Origin: Clostridia bacterium
Lineage (GTDB): Bacteria; Bacillota; Clostridia; Oscillospirales; Acutalibacteraceae
Assembly (NCBI GenBank): GCA_017613735.1
Contig: JAGADF010000016.1
Location: 62,001-126,000, forward strand
DNA: 64,000 nt
Direction of reading: 5' to 3'
The notes under the pieces are model-generated. The model was not told where the DNA came from and did no database searches. It worked only from the letters and a program-made list of their open reading frames with translations. Positions 44,032 to 56,383 of the stretch are shown piece by piece; within the stretch, counting starts at the first letter, position 1, and each line of letters opens with the position of its first letter. The position numbers and the translations under genes were made by a program.

Positions 44032-45009
44032 TTAATCTTTTTGTGACGCCTCAAGCGCCTTTTTCATGCTCGCTTCCTTTGAGCGACGGTAAACCGTCTC
44101 GTCAACCATAAGGCGCGAGAGAACCTTGTTCGGACTGTGGGTATAATTGAGAATAAACATCTGAATAAGCGAAATAATGCTCGAAAGAATCATATATACG
44201 CTGACATTCGTCGGAAGAATGAACGCAAACCAAATCATCATGGCAGGGGACATAAACATCATACAGCCTGACGACGGGTTTTTAGCCATTTCGGGATTCG
44301 TCTTCTTCTGACGCAGGAACATATAAACGCTCTGGACAAGCGTGATTACAAGCAATATCGCGGGGATAATCCAGTACTTGTCGACGGATTTAAAGTTCGG
44401 AGTTACCGTAAGGTCAATGCCGAAAAGGTTGAAGTTATCGGCAAAATGGTTGATTTTATGCGCAATTTCGGGCGTAACGCCGCTGACTGACTCAAGGTCA
44501 ATCTTATCAAGGTATTTGATTACGTCGATTTCACCCTGAAACGCAGCCGCGCCGCTGCTTGCCTTTTTGGTAACAGCCTGAGTCGCTTCCTGAGCAAAAG
44601 GAGCAACAGCCTCTTTAAGATTCGCTACAACATCCTTTGAAATACGAAGAATGTTTGAAAGAGGCGAGTAGTTAGCTGCGAAATAAACGCCCATCATAAT
44701 AGGAAGCTGAATAAGCATAGGCACGCAGCCTGCCGAGGCGGCTCCGTAACCCTCCTGAGAATAGAGGTTCTGAAGCTCCTGATTCATCTTCTGCTGATTA
44801 CCGGCGTATTTTTCACGGATTCTGTCTGCTTTTGGCTTTAAGCGAAGCTGTTTCGCCTGATTCTTCTGCATTGATATCTGCGAGGGCAGAAGAATGAGCT
44901 TAACAAGAATAACAAGTATTAAAAGCGAAAGCAGATAGTTATCGGTTATGGCATAAAATGCGGATAAGACAAGTCCGAACGGGACCGCAAGCCATTCTCT
45001 GAATTTCAT
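44032..45009 (-). CDS. yidC: Membrane protein insertase YidC
   Basis: The 325-residue Oxa1-family insertase has five helices. The conserved SLLILVILVKLILLPSQISMQKNQ, the charged cytoplasmic hairpin (RLKPKADRIREKYAGNQQKMN) and GAASAGCVPMLIQLPIMMGVY are all present. The signal peptide and lipobox common in Gram-positive homologues are not obvious. Confidence 0.95.
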   Translation of the reverse strand: MKFREWLAVPFGLVLSAFYAITDNYLLSLLILVILVKLILLPSQISMQKNQAKQLRLKPKADRIREKYAGNQQKMNQELQNLYSQEGYGAASAGCVPMLIQLPIMMGVYFAANYSPLSNILRISKDVVANLKEAVAPFAQEATQAVTKKASSGAAAFQGEIDVIKYLDKIDLESVSGVTPEIAHKINHFADNFNLFGIDLTVTPNFKSVDKYWIIPAILLVITLVQSVYMFLRQKKTNPEMAKNPSSGCMMFMSPAMMIWFAFILPTNVSVYMILSSIISLIQMFILNYTHSPNKVLSRLMVDETVYRRSKEASMKKALEASQKD

Positions 45010-45022
45010 TGGTTTCTCTCCG

Positions 45023-45250
45023 TCAACGTTTAATCTTCTTCTCGGGCACCGGGTCGTACCCGCCGCTTGTCAGCGGACTGCAGCGTATAAGCCGCCAGAG
45101 AGTAAGCATTAAGCCCTTAAAAAAGCCGAATCGCTCAAACGCCGTGACGGCATAGCTTGAGCAGGTCGGGTAAAATTTGCACCTGGCGGGCAGGTGAGGG
45201 GAAATATGTCTCTGGTAAAACTTAATCAGCTTTATAAAAACTTGAGTCAT
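45023..45250 (-). CDS. yidD: Membrane protein insertion efficiency factor YidD
   Basis: The 75-residue product matches YidD throughout (FYQRHISPHLPARCKFYPTCSSYAVTA). Its start overlaps the rnpA end by 29 bp. Confidence 0.95.
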   Translation of the reverse strand: MTQVFIKLIKFYQRHISPHLPARCKFYPTCSSYAVTAFERFGFFKGLMLTLWRLIRCSPLTSGGYDPVPEKKIKR

Positions 45251-45584
45251 TTTTTATTACTCCGGCTGACAAAAACTGTTTTCTCATTATCCCACAAAGT
45301 TCGGTTGACTTTGTGTACTTTGTTTTTCCGCGGGCAACGAAAATAATGTCATAGCCGCCCTCAATTTCATTCCTGAGAGCCGAAAATGCCGCGCGGATAA
45401 CCCTTTTTGACCGATTTCTTTCAACCGCGTTACCGATTTTTTTACTCGTCGTGATACCTATACGACAAATACCCGCACGGTTTTTCATTACGTAGACGAC
45501 CAGTGCAGGATTTGTATAGACCTTGCCGCGCGCATAAATGCGGCGAAACTCAGAGTTAGACTTTAATGTAACGGTATCGGTCAC
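45222..45584 (-). CDS. rnpA: Ribonuclease P protein component
   Basis: The 120-residue basic protein has the RNR motif region KIGNAVERNRSKRVIRAAF that binds RNase P RNA. It starts at GTG 45584, 13 nt after rpmH. It processes the 5' leaders of precursor tRNAs. Confidence 0.95.
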   Translation of the reverse strand: MTDTVTLKSNSEFRRIYARGKVYTNPALVVYVMKNRAGICRIGITTSKKIGNAVERNRSKRVIRAAFSALRNEIEGGYDIIFVARGKTKYTKSTELCGIMRKQFLSAGVIKNDSSFYKAD

Positions 45585-45596
45585 TTTAATCCCTCA

Positions 45597-45731
45597 TTAA
45601 TAAGAGAGCTGTTTTCTGCCCTTTGCTCTGCGGCGGGCAAGAACCTTTCTGCCGTTTCTGTCGGACATTCTTTTGCGGAAGCCGTGTTCCATCTTGCGAT
45701 GGCGCTTCTTGGGCTGGTATGTTCTCTTCAT
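45597..45731 (-). CDS. rpmH: Ribosomal protein L34
   Basis: This 44-residue gene reads [20 protein letters not shown] and ends KGRKQLSY, typical of L34. The start is ATG 45731 with AGGGAGGAAAAGTG upstream. It is the first gene of the leftward origin operon. Confidence 0.97.
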   Translation of the reverse strand: MKRTYQPKKRHRKMEHGFRKRMSDRNGRKVLARRRAKGRKQLSY

Positions 45732-45826
45732 CACTTTTCCTCCCTGAAAACTATATTATACCTGCACGAACTGTTTTGCAGGATTTTTGCATACTGACAC
45801 AGTATAAAATTACACTGTGAGAATGT

Positions 45827-45856
45827 ATTATATAACAAAAAAGCCGTTTCTGTCAA
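45827..45856 (-). promoter_or_regulatory. rpmH promoter
   Basis: TTGACA (45856-45851) and TATAAT (45832-45827) are separated by 18 bp on the minus strand. Confidence 0.8.
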
Positions 45857-45899
45857 TGATTTTATTTAAGGTAAAAGCGGCTCTTTCAGCCAAAACACA

Positions 45900-46120
45900 A
45901 CTTTTGTGACAAAAGAGGGGAGTATCACAAGATATTGTATAAAGAAACGAAAAAAATATTTTGAGGTTTTAAACATTTTTTAATAAAAATGTCAATTATA
46001 GGTATTATTTATTTAATATAATTATATATTAATTTAAATTTACCTATTGTAATACGGCGCAAATAATGATATAATGAAACGAATGTTTAAATAAGTAAAA
46101 AGTTTTGAACAATTTTTGAA
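45900..46120. other. oriC part 1: AT-rich rpmH-dnaA region with non-canonical DnaA boxes
   Basis: TTTTAAACA (45967-45975), TGTTTAAAT (46084-46092, reverse orientation) and TTTTGAACA (46103-46111) resemble each other and differ from the canonical TTATCCACA, which is absent. The stretch 45955-46050 is almost pure A/T and may be the unwinding region. The same words recur after dnaA. Confidence 0.7.
46047..46075 (+). promoter_or_regulatory. dnaA promoter
   Basis: TTGTAA (46047-46052) and TATAAT (46070-46075) are separated by 17 bp. Two box-like motifs lie just downstream, which would allow DnaA autoregulation. Confidence 0.7.
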
Positions 46121-46142
46121 TAGAAAAGGAAGGATGTTGAAA

Positions 46143-47456
46143 ATGGATTCCTTTATGGAAATCTGGCGGGAAGTGCTTGACTACTGTTCTCAAAAGCTTA
46201 ACGAAACCGCCTTTAACCTCTGGCTCGCTCCGTTAAAACCCGTCAGCTTCGAAAACGATATGGTGACGCTTTTTATCAACGACGAGTTCAAGCGCGGAAT
46301 AATTTATGAAAAGTATCAGAACCTCTTATCCGAGGCTTTTGAAAAAAAGGTCGGCTTTGACGTAAAAATATATATTACGACCGATGAAAGCAAGCTGAAC
46401 GAAAATACTTCATCCCCGGCGGAAAAAAACTTTTCGTTAAAAGAAATTATCAACGACTTCGCTTCATTCGTTGTCGGCCCGTCGAATAAATTTGCTTACG
46501 CAGCCGCTAAAAACGTAGCTTCAAATCCCGGAAGATTTTACAATCCTCTTTTCATTTACGGACGAAGCGGTCTGGGTAAAACCCATCTTCTCAACGCAAT
46601 CTGCCTTGAGGTTGAAAAGTATTACCCGAATGCGAATATTATTTACACAACGAGTGAGAACTTTACAAACGAGCTTGTTTTCTATCTTCAGACACAGAAT
46701 ACTCAGGCTTTCCGTAATAAATACCGTACCTGCGACGTGCTTTTAATAGACGATATTCAGTTCATCGCGGGTAAAACACAGACGGAGGAAGAATTCTTTC
46801 ACACCTTCAATACCCTTTATGAGAACGGTAAACAGGTTGTATTGACTTCCGATAAGCCGCCTAAGGAAATTCAAAGCCTTGAGGACAGACTGCGTTCTCG
46901 CTTCGAAAACGGTCTTTTAGCGGACATTCAGCCGCCCGATTACGAAACGAGAATGGCTATTATAAAAAATAAGGCTAAATATTTCGACCTTGAGCTTTCA
47001 AACGAAATTGTGGATTATATCGCCGATAAAATCAAAAACAACGTCAGACAGCTTGAGGGAGCGGTTAAAAAGATAAACGCCCTCTGTCAGATGCATGGGA
47101 CGGAACCGACGATAGAAATCGCCTCGGAAGCCATTAAGGACATTCTTAATAATTCAAGACCCGTTGAAGCGACGATTGAAATGATTATTGACCAGACCGG
47201 AAGAACCTTCGGCGTAACGCCTGAAAACATCCGTTCCGAAAGACGTGACGCTTCCATTGTCAACGCCCGTCAGGTCGCGATGTATATTATGAGAGAAATC
47301 GCCGATATGTCGCTTATAGACATAGGAAAGGTCTTCGGCGGAAAAACCCATTCAACCGTCAAGCATTCAATTGACGAGGTTGAAAAGAAGATGGCCTCAA
47401 ATTCTTCGTTCAAATCAAACGTCCTTGATTTAATTAAAAATATTCAGGAGTTATAA
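46143..47456 (+). CDS. dnaA: Chromosomal replication initiator DnaA
   Basis: The 437-residue AAA+ initiator has the Walker A GRSGLGKTH and Walker B LLIDDIQF, with PPKEIQSLEDRLRSRFENGL as sensor segment. The C-terminal signature, usually GGRDHTTV, is GGKTHSTVKHS here. At E. coli numbering D433 is Thr, R432 is Lys, T435 is Ser and P423 is Ile, positions that touch bases of the DnaA box. I start at ATG 46143, nine bases after GGAAGG. An earlier TTG frame is not supported. Confidence 0.97.
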   Translation: MDSFMEIWREVLDYCSQKLNETAFNLWLAPLKPVSFENDMVTLFINDEFKRGIIYEKYQNLLSEAFEKKVGFDVKIYITTDESKLNENTSSPAEKNFSLKEIINDFASFVVGPSNKFAYAAAKNVASNPGRFYNPLFIYGRSGLGKTHLLNAICLEVEKYYPNANIIYTTSENFTNELVFYLQTQNTQAFRNKYRTCDVLLIDDIQFIAGKTQTEEEFFHTFNTLYENGKQVVLTSDKPPKEIQSLEDRLRSRFENGLLADIQPPDYETRMAIIKNKAKYFDLELSNEIVDYIADKIKNNVRQLEGAVKKINALCQMHGTEPTIEIASEAIKDILNNSRPVEATIEMIIDQTGRTFGVTPENIRSERRDASIVNARQVAMYIMREIADMSLIDIGKVFGGKTHSTVKHSIDEVEKKMASNSSFKSNVLDLIKNIQEL

Positions 47457-47679
47457 ACAAGTTTTTATTTTTAAACATCGAGTTTTGAACATACACTTTT
47501 TTATGTATATTCGTTAAACATCCGTGAAAAAGTTTTGAAAGTAAAAATTTGCCTCTGAATTGTTTAATATTAACTGTTTTTCCTGTTTTAAACAATTTAG
47601 ACAGCCCCTACTAATACAACTATTTTTATTAATTATTTTTTTATAAAAAACAAAAAAATTTTTAAAGGAGATAAACAGT
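47457..47679. other. oriC part 2: dnaA-dnaN region with clustered TTTTRAACA boxes
   Basis: Box-like words: TTTTAAACA (47469-47477), TTTTGAACA (47483-47491), CGTTAAACA (47512-47520), TTTTGAAAG (47533-47541), TGTTTAATA (47561-47569, reverse) and TGTTTTAAACA (47584-47594, both directions). Three clear copies and several near copies in 130 bp, followed by an A/T-rich stretch, make this the probable origin. No gene is present. Confidence 0.75.
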
Positions 47680-48789
47680 ATGAAATTCACTTGCAATACA
47701 CTCGCATTAAATGAGGCCTGCCAGAACGTTCAGAGAGCGGCTTCTTCAAAAACAACTCTTCCCTCAATAGAAGGCATTCTTCTTAAAGCCGAAGGCAATT
47801 CGCTTACTCTTACGGGTTATGACCTTGAGGTAGGTATTGTAACAAGCATAGAAGCAAGAGTTGAAGAAAGCGGAGCAATTATTATCAACGCAAGATATCT
47901 TTGCGATATTATCAGAAATCTTCCGTCAGATATCTGCTCAATTTCATCTGACGAGAGACAGACCTGTAAAATTATTTCGGGTGACACGGAATACAGCATT
48001 ATGGGTATTTCGGCTGCTGAGTATCCGGAGCTTCCGTCCGTTTCGGGAGGATTCCCGATTGTTCTTAAGGGCGATATTTTAAAGGATATGATAAGAAAGA
48101 CTTATTTCGCCGCTGCCGATAACGACGCATCAAAAGCGGTTCATACCGGCGTAAAGTTTGAAATAAGAAAGGGATTAATCCGTCTTATCGCGGTTGACGG
48201 CTTCCGTCTTGCAATAAGAAACGAGAGCTTTGATTATGACGGCGAAGAAAAGGATTTTGTAGTACCGAAGAAAACTCTTACAGAGGTTATCAAGCTTATT
48301 CCCGACGGCGATATTACGGTATCAATGGGAGTTGCAAAGAGACATATTCTTTTTGAAATAGGTAATTACAGTATAATTTCACGTCTTCTTGACGGTGATT
48401 TTCTTGATTATAAATCGGCTGTTCCGTCTCAGAATACAACGACGGTAAGAGCTAATCTCAGAAAGCTTATTGAATCAGTTGAACGTGTTTCGCTTATTAT
48501 TGCCGACAGGAATAAAAGCCCCATTCGCTGCATTTTCGATAACGATTTAATCCGCGTTTCTTCTTCAACGACCTTAGGTCTCGCCAACGATAAAATGGCG
48601 GCAAAGGTTGAGGGAAATAAGGTTGAAATCGGCTTTAACAACAAGTTTTTGCTTGACGCGCTTAAGGTTTGCGACAGCGACGAGGTTCTTATTAAGTTAA
48701 ACGGCCCAGTTCAGCCTATTATCATTGTTCCCAATGAAGGCGACAGCTTCTTATTCCTTGTTCTTCCCATAAGACTTAAGAAGGATTAA
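47680..48789 (+). CDS. dnaN: DNA polymerase III beta sliding clamp
   Basis: The 369-residue protein has the three-domain clamp pattern and the C-terminal FLVLPIRLKKD, which matches the usual ending of bacterial clamps. It tethers the polymerase to DNA. The start follows AAAGGAGATAAACAGT. Confidence 0.97.
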   Translation: MKFTCNTLALNEACQNVQRAASSKTTLPSIEGILLKAEGNSLTLTGYDLEVGIVTSIEARVEESGAIIINARYLCDIIRNLPSDICSISSDERQTCKIISGDTEYSIMGISAAEYPELPSVSGGFPIVLKGDILKDMIRKTYFAAADNDASKAVHTGVKFEIRKGLIRLIAVDGFRLAIRNESFDYDGEEKDFVVPKKTLTEVIKLIPDGDITVSMGVAKRHILFEIGNYSIISRLLDGDFLDYKSAVPSQNTTTVRANLRKLIESVERVSLIIADRNKSPIRCIFDNDLIRVSSSTTLGLANDKMAAKVEGNKVEIGFNNKFLLDALKVCDSDEVLIKLNGPVQPIIIVPNEGDSFLFLVLPIRLKKD

Positions 48790-48791
48790 AA

Positions 48792-49040
48792 ATGAAAGTC
48801 TTAAAAGCAAAAATTGCCGAAAAGAAAAATAAACAAATTAAAATAAAAACCGATTTTATACGTCTTGATTCGGCTCTTAAGCTTGCGGATTTGGTCCAGA
48901 GCGGAGGGCATGCGAAAACCGTAATTCAGGACGGCGAAGTTAAGGTAAACGGTGAAATATGCCCTTCCAGAGGAAAAAAGCTTCGGGCAGGGGATAAATT
49001 CGAATTTGATTTATACGTTGTTGAGGTAGTAAACGAGTGA
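48792..49040 (+). CDS. yaaA: S4-domain RNA-binding protein YaaA
   Basis: The 83-residue protein is mostly an S4 domain (RLDSALKLADLVQSGGHAK, VKVNGEICPSRGKKLRAGD). It lies between dnaN and recF as in Bacillus, where it aids ribosome assembly. Its stop overlaps recF (GTGA). Confidence 0.9.
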   Translation: MKVLKAKIAEKKNKQIKIKTDFIRLDSALKLADLVQSGGHAKTVIQDGEVKVNGEICPSRGKKLRAGDKFEFDLYVVEVVNE

Positions 49041-50127
49041 TAGTCAACCGTCTGACATTAAAAAATTACAGAAATATCAAGGATTTAATTCTTGAGCCGT
49101 CGAACGGGATTAATATCATTTTCGGCGAAAACGCTCAGGGAAAAACAAATCTCATTGAAGCACTGTGGCTTTTTACGGGTTGTAAGAGTTTCAGGACCTC
49201 AAAGGATTCGGAACTTGTAAGCTTTAATGAAAGCTTTTCGGTTGCCGAGCTTGAATTTTTTTCATTCGAAAGACAGCAGACGGCAAAAATCATCAACGAA
49301 AAGAAAAGAAGAGCGATTCTTAACGGCGTTGAACTCAGTTCACCCTCAAAACTTATAGGCGAATTTACAACCGTTGTTTTTTCACCCGTACATTTATCTC
49401 TTATTAAGGACGGCCCCGCGGCAAGAAGGCGTTTTATAGACGTGGCTCTTTGTCAGCTGAAGCCGAGATATGCGGCGTTTTTACAGAAATACAATAAGGC
49501 GCTTTCGCAGAGGAATTTTTTACTGAAGGACGTCCAGTATCACTCGGAGCTGCTTGACACTCTTGACGTCTGGGACGAAAGACTGTGTCAGCTTGCAACG
49601 GCTGTTATAAAAGAACGACTTGAATATATTAAAATGCTCACTCCAGCCGCGAAAGAGGTTTATAAAGGGCTTTCCGACGGCAAGGAAGAGATGGGTATTA
49701 TCTATTCAAGCGAAGCGGATTTTTCAAAAATGAGCGAGGATGAAATATATTTCACCTTAAAAGAGCTTATAAAGAAAAACCGAAAGGAAGATATAATCCA
49801 GAAAGCAACCTCAACGGGACCTCACAGGGACGATATTGAAATAACCGTAAACGGACTTTCGGCAAGGTCTTTCGGCTCGCAGGGGCAGCAGCGTTCCTGC
49901 GCGATAGCCCTAAAACTCGGCGAAGCCGAAATAGTAAGCTCGTTTACGGGCGAAAAGCCCGTCGCGCTTCTTGACGACGTTATGAGCGAGCTTGACGAGA
50001 GCAGGCAGGATTATATTTTAAATAAGATAAGGGACTGGCAGGTTTTTATCACCTGCTGCGACGAAAATCAGGTGTTGAGGCTTTGCGAGGGCAAAACCTT
50101 TGAAATGAAGGACGGCAGGCTTTTATA

Positions 50128-50128
<1 letters not shown>
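49037..50128 (+). CDS. recF: DNA repair/recombination protein RecF
   Basis: The 363-residue SMC-like ATPase has the Walker A FGENAQGKTNLIEAL, the signature SFGSQGQQRS and Walker B VALLDDVMSELDESR. It starts at GTG 49037. It helps load RecA at gaps. Confidence 0.96.
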
Positions 50129-52364
<2,236 letters not shown>

Positions 52365-52381
52365 GAAAGGGGGAGAGTATT

Positions 52382-54904
52382 TTGGCAGAACAGCAGGTTA
52401 ATTACGATAACCAGAAAATTATTGATGTTGAAATCAGTGATGAAATAAGAAAAGCGTTCCTTGACTATTCAATGAGCGTTATTGTATCGCGTGCGTTGCC
52501 GGATGTCCGCGACGGTCTCAAACCCGTTCACAGACGTATTCTTTACGCTATGTATAAGAATAATCTCTACCCGACAAATCCCTACCGCAAGTGCGCGACT
52601 ACGGTCGGCGACGTTTTAGGTCATTATCATCCTCACGGCGACGCATCCGTTTACGACGCGATGGTACGTCTTGCGCAGACCTTCTCGCAGAGGCATATTT
52701 TAGTCGACGGTCACGGCAACTTCGGTTCCGTTGACGGCGACCCGCCCGCGGCGTACAGGTACACAGAATCCCGTCTTTCAAAGACCGCTATGAAGCTGCT
52801 TGAGGACATTAAAAAGGATACGGTTGACTGGATTCCGAACTTTGACGATACCGAAAACGAGCCGACGGTTCTTCCCGCGCGCTTCCCGAATCTTCTTGTA
52901 AACGGAACGACGGGCATAGCCGTAGGTATGGCGACGAATATTCCGCCTCACAATATGCGCGAGGTTGTCGAGGGTATGTGCTGCGTTATAGACAATCCCG
53001 ACGCGACTCTTGACGATATTATGCATTATATCAAGGGCCCCGATTTCCCGACGGCAGGTCTTGTTATGGGAACAAGGGGAATCCGCGAGGCTTACGCTAC
53101 GGGCAGAGGTAAAATCTATGTCCGCGCGAGAGCTGAAATAGTCGAGTCAAAGGGAGACCGTTTCAAGATTATTGTTACGGAAATACCCTATGCGGTCAAC
53201 AAGGCGAGACTTATTCAGCGAATTGCCGAGCTCGTCAAGGACAAGAGGATTGAAGGAATAGCCGATATTCAGGACTATTCCGACAAGAAGGGCATGCACA
53301 TTGAGATTACCGTAAAACGCGACGCCAACGCGCAGGTAGTTTTAAACCAGCTCTATTCAATGACCGATATGCAGGTTACTTTCGGCGCGATTCTTCTGGC
53401 GCTTGACGACGGTGTGCCGAAGATTATGACTCTTCGCGACATTCTTGACAAATATATCGACTTCCAGAGGGATATAATAAAGAGAAGAACTCAGTTCGAC
53501 CTGACCAAGGCGCAGGAAAGAGCCCATATTTTAGAGGGACTTGCGCGCGCAATCGACATTGTTGACGATATTATTGCCACAATCCGCGCCTGCAAGGGCG
53601 GGCAAGCCGAAGCGAAAATCGCCATTATGGAGAAATTCGATTTCGACGACCCGCAGGCGAGCGCAATTGTCGCTTACCGTCTCGGACAGCTCGCAGGTCT
53701 TGAAATAGAAAAGATTATCAATGAATTAGACGAGCTTCACGAAAGAATAGCGGATTTAAGCGATATTCTTGCGAATGAAAAGAGAATCGACGAGATAATC
53801 AAGGAAGAGTCGAGAGAAATCGCGGAAAAATTCGGCGACGAGAGAAGAACCGGAATCGCGGCTGTAAGCGGCGAGGTCGATATCGAGGACCTTATTCCCG
53901 AAGAAACCTGCGTTTACACAATGACCACAATGGGTTATATCAAACGCCAGCCCGTTGACACATATAAGGCCCAGAACCGCGGCGGCAAGGGCATTAAGGG
54001 TATGACAAGGCGCGAGGAGGACGTTGCCTCGACAATGTTCACCTGTTCGAGCCACGATTACATTATGTTCTTTACCACAAAGGGCAGGGCATATCGCCTT
54101 AAGGGCTATGAAATCCCCGAAAGCAGCCGTACGGGCAAGGGAATGAATATTGTAAACCTTCTTCCCGTTGAAACCGACGAAAAGGTAACGGCTATGATTC
54201 GCGTTCCCGAGTTCGGAACCGAGGAAGCGTATCTTTGTATGGTTACGAAGAAGGGCGTTATTAAGAGAACTGACCTTGACGCGTATAAGAATATACGCAA
54301 GACGGGTATCAACGCGATTAATCTTGACGAGGACGACGACCTCGCCTGGGTTAAGCTTACCGACGGTAACAGCGAGCTTCTTGTCGCGACAAGAAACGGT
54401 ATGTCAATCCGCTTTAACGAAAAGGACGCGAGAGCCATAGGCAGAACCGCAAGAGGTATGAAAGCCATTAAGCTCAAGGGCGACGACGAAGTTGTCGGAA
54501 TGTGCGTTCTTGACGAAACAAAGCAGGTTCTTACCGTAAGCACCACGGGCTTCGGAAGAAGAAGCAACATTTCCGATTACCGTCTTCAGTCGAGAGCGGG
54601 CTCGGGGATAATCAACTATAAGACCGATAAGAACGGCAAGGTTGCCGCGGTGGCGATGGTTGACGACAACGATGACGTTATTATGATTTCGGCTGACGGA
54701 ATTATTATAAGAATGAAAGCGACCGATATCAGCTGTTTCTCGCGCACCTCAAAGGGCGTGCGCGTAATGCGTACCGAGGAAGGCGTTGCGACAGTTGCGG
54801 TTACGGCGAGAATTGAAGAGGATGAATACGAGGAAAACGGCGAAGAGGGGACTTCGACCGAAGAAATAAACGAGGGTGCGACAGAGGGAGCAACCGATGA
54901 ATAA
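52382..54904 (+). CDS. gyrA: DNA gyrase subunit A
   Basis: The 840-residue subunit has the catalytic tyrosine in [11 protein letters not shown], the quinolone-determining region [17 protein letters not shown] (Ser/Asp pair is A-S-V-Y here), and the beta-pinwheel GyrA-box [11 protein letters not shown]. The C terminus is strongly acidic. It starts at TTG 52382 behind GGGGGAG. Confidence 0.97.
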   Translation: MAEQQVNYDNQKIIDVEISDEIRKAFLDYSMSVIVSRALPDVRDGLKPVHRRILYAMYKNNLYPTNPYRKCATTVGDVLGHYHPHGDASVYDAMVRLAQTFSQRHILVDGHGNFGSVDGDPPAAYRYTESRLSKTAMKLLEDIKKDTVDWIPNFDDTENEPTVLPARFPNLLVNGTTGIAVGMATNIPPHNMREVVEGMCCVIDNPDATLDDIMHYIKGPDFPTAGLVMGTRGIREAYATGRGKIYVRARAEIVESKGDRFKIIVTEIPYAVNKARLIQRIAELVKDKRIEGIADIQDYSDKKGMHIEITVKRDANAQVVLNQLYSMTDMQVTFGAILLALDDGVPKIMTLRDILDKYIDFQRDIIKRRTQFDLTKAQERAHILEGLARAIDIVDDIIATIRACKGGQAEAKIAIMEKFDFDDPQASAIVAYRLGQLAGLEIEKIINELDELHERIADLSDILANEKRIDEIIKEESREIAEKFGDERRTGIAAVSGEVDIEDLIPEETCVYTMTTMGYIKRQPVDTYKAQNRGGKGIKGMTRREEDVASTMFTCSSHDYIMFFTTKGRAYRLKGYEIPESSRTGKGMNIVNLLPVETDEKVTAMIRVPEFGTEEAYLCMVTKKGVIKRTDLDAYKNIRKTGINAINLDEDDDLAWVKLTDGNSELLVATRNGMSIRFNEKDARAIGRTARGMKAIKLKGDDEVVGMCVLDETKQVLTVSTTGFGRRSNISDYRLQSRAGSGIINYKTDKNGKVAAVAMVDDNDDVIMISADGIIIRMKATDISCFSRTSKGVRVMRTEEGVATVAVTARIEEDEYEENGEEGTSTEEINEGATEGATDE

Positions 54905-55919
54905 TTATCCATATTACAATCCTTACGGAGGGTATAATCCTCAGCAGTATCAGGAGCAGTACCGAAAAATCCAGCAGCAGAATAACGAAAAGCGGCAGTT
55001 CAGAAAAAGAAGTATGCTTGTCGCTCTTGGCATTATTCTGTTTCTGGTGATAAGCTACGGAATCTCATTTATTATTTACGCCGACAAAAGACTCGGGAAA
55101 TTATATCTCGACAACACTTCGTTTTCGCTTTGCTTTGATATCATAACGACCGTAGTTTCAATGTTCGGCGCGTACCTTATCATAAGGGCGCTTATTGACA
55201 GAAAGCATACCGCTTTTATACCGCTGGGTTTGCCCGAAAACAAAAAGCGCGCGTTTTTGCTTGTTCCTTTCGGAATACTTGCCTGTATTTCGGGCAGCTA
55301 CGCGACTTATTATATGGACAGCGCGCTCGAGAGCATTTTCAACGTAACCTTTACCCAGCCCGAAATCAGCGAGCCGAAAACACCGATAGAGCTTGGTTTC
55401 TATTTAATGGCAAGCGTGCTTGTGCCCTGTATTTTTGAAGAAATCGCATTAAGAGCGGGCGCGCTTGAGGCTTTGAGAAAATACGGCGACTGGTTCGCCA
55501 TAATCGCTTCCGCATTCGTTTTCGCCATTCTTCACGGCAATATGGTTCAGACTCCGTTTGCATTTGTCGCGGGTGTAGCGATAGGTTATATCTACGTCGT
55601 TACGGGCAGTATCTGGCCCGGCGTTGCGATTCATTTCATTAATAATTTAGCTTCGTGCTCAAGTGAAATCGGAACGGTTTTCGGAATCAGCGACGCGGTT
55701 ATAGAAAGCTTTTACGGTATTTATCTCGCCGTATTCGTTGTAGCGGGAACGGTTTGCTTTATAATTTATCTTTTCGATAAAAACAGACCGAAGCTCAATA
55801 AGGACACGTCAACGCTGACCCTTTCGCAGAAGATAACGGGATTTATAATTAACGTGCCTATGATTGCGAGCATTCTTTATATGGGCTTTATAACGTCTAT
55901 GTATATCGAACGGAAATGA
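54897..55919 (+). CDS. CPBP-family intramembrane protease
   Basis: The 340-residue protein has a Tyr/Gln-rich N-terminal tail, then eight or so helices with the CPBP motifs EEIALR (motif 1), FAILHGN (motif 2) and HFINN (motif 3), which hold the catalytic glutamates and histidines. Relatives mature peptides or confer bacteriocin immunity. It overlaps gyrA by 8 bp, with AGGGAG upstream, so it is cotranscribed with the gyrases. Confidence 0.85.
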   Translation: MNNYPYYNPYGGYNPQQYQEQYRKIQQQNNEKRQFRKRSMLVALGIILFLVISYGISFIIYADKRLGKLYLDNTSFSLCFDIITTVVSMFGAYLIIRALIDRKHTAFIPLGLPENKKRAFLLVPFGILACISGSYATYYMDSALESIFNVTFTQPEISEPKTPIELGFYLMASVLVPCIFEEIALRAGALEALRKYGDWFAIIASAFVFAILHGNMVQTPFAFVAGVAIGYIYVVTGSIWPGVAIHFINNLASCSSEIGTVFGISDAVIESFYGIYLAVFVVAGTVCFIIYLFDKNRPKLNKDTSTLTLSQKITGFIINVPMIASILYMGFITSMYIERK

Positions 55920-56383
55920 CGTCAATGAACGAAAAAGAACTGATGGAAAAGGCTGTTTCCCTTGCGAAGGAATGCCTTGAGGAAGACGAGGTTCCCGTCG
56001 GCGCAGTTGTTGTACGCAACGGGGAAATAGTCGGCGAGGGAAGAAACCGCCGTGAAAAGGGAAAAAACGCCCTTTATCATGCGGAAATTGAGGCTATAGA
56101 CAACGCCTGCAAAAAATTGGGCGGCTGGAGGCTTTGGGAGTGCGAAATGTACGTCACTCTTGAGCCGTGCCCTATGTGCGCGGGCGCAATAATAAATTCA
56201 AGAATAAAAAAGGTCACCTTCGGCGCGTATGACAGGAAGAACGGCGCGTGCGGGTCGGTAATTGACCTTTTTTCTCTTCCGTTCAATCACAAGCCCGAAA
56301 TGAACGGCGGATTTATGGAAGAGGAATGCGCAAAAATTCTTTCCGATTTCTTTTCGGAATTAAGGAGTAAGAAAAATGAGTGA
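55916..56383 (+). CDS. tadA: tRNA-specific adenosine deaminase
   Basis: The 155-residue zinc enzyme converts A34 to inosine in tRNA-Arg(ACG). The zinc motifs are HAE (YHAEIEAI) and PCPMC (EPCPMCAGAI). Its substrate is the tRNA that occurs intact at 15733 and split at 6669/15901. It overlaps both neighbours. Confidence 0.95.
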   Translation: MTSMNEKELMEKAVSLAKECLEEDEVPVGAVVVRNGEIVGEGRNRREKGKNALYHAEIEAIDNACKKLGGWRLWECEMYVTLEPCPMCAGAIINSRIKKVTFGAYDRKNGACGSVIDLFSLPFNHKPEMNGGFMEEECAKILSDFFSELRSKKNE

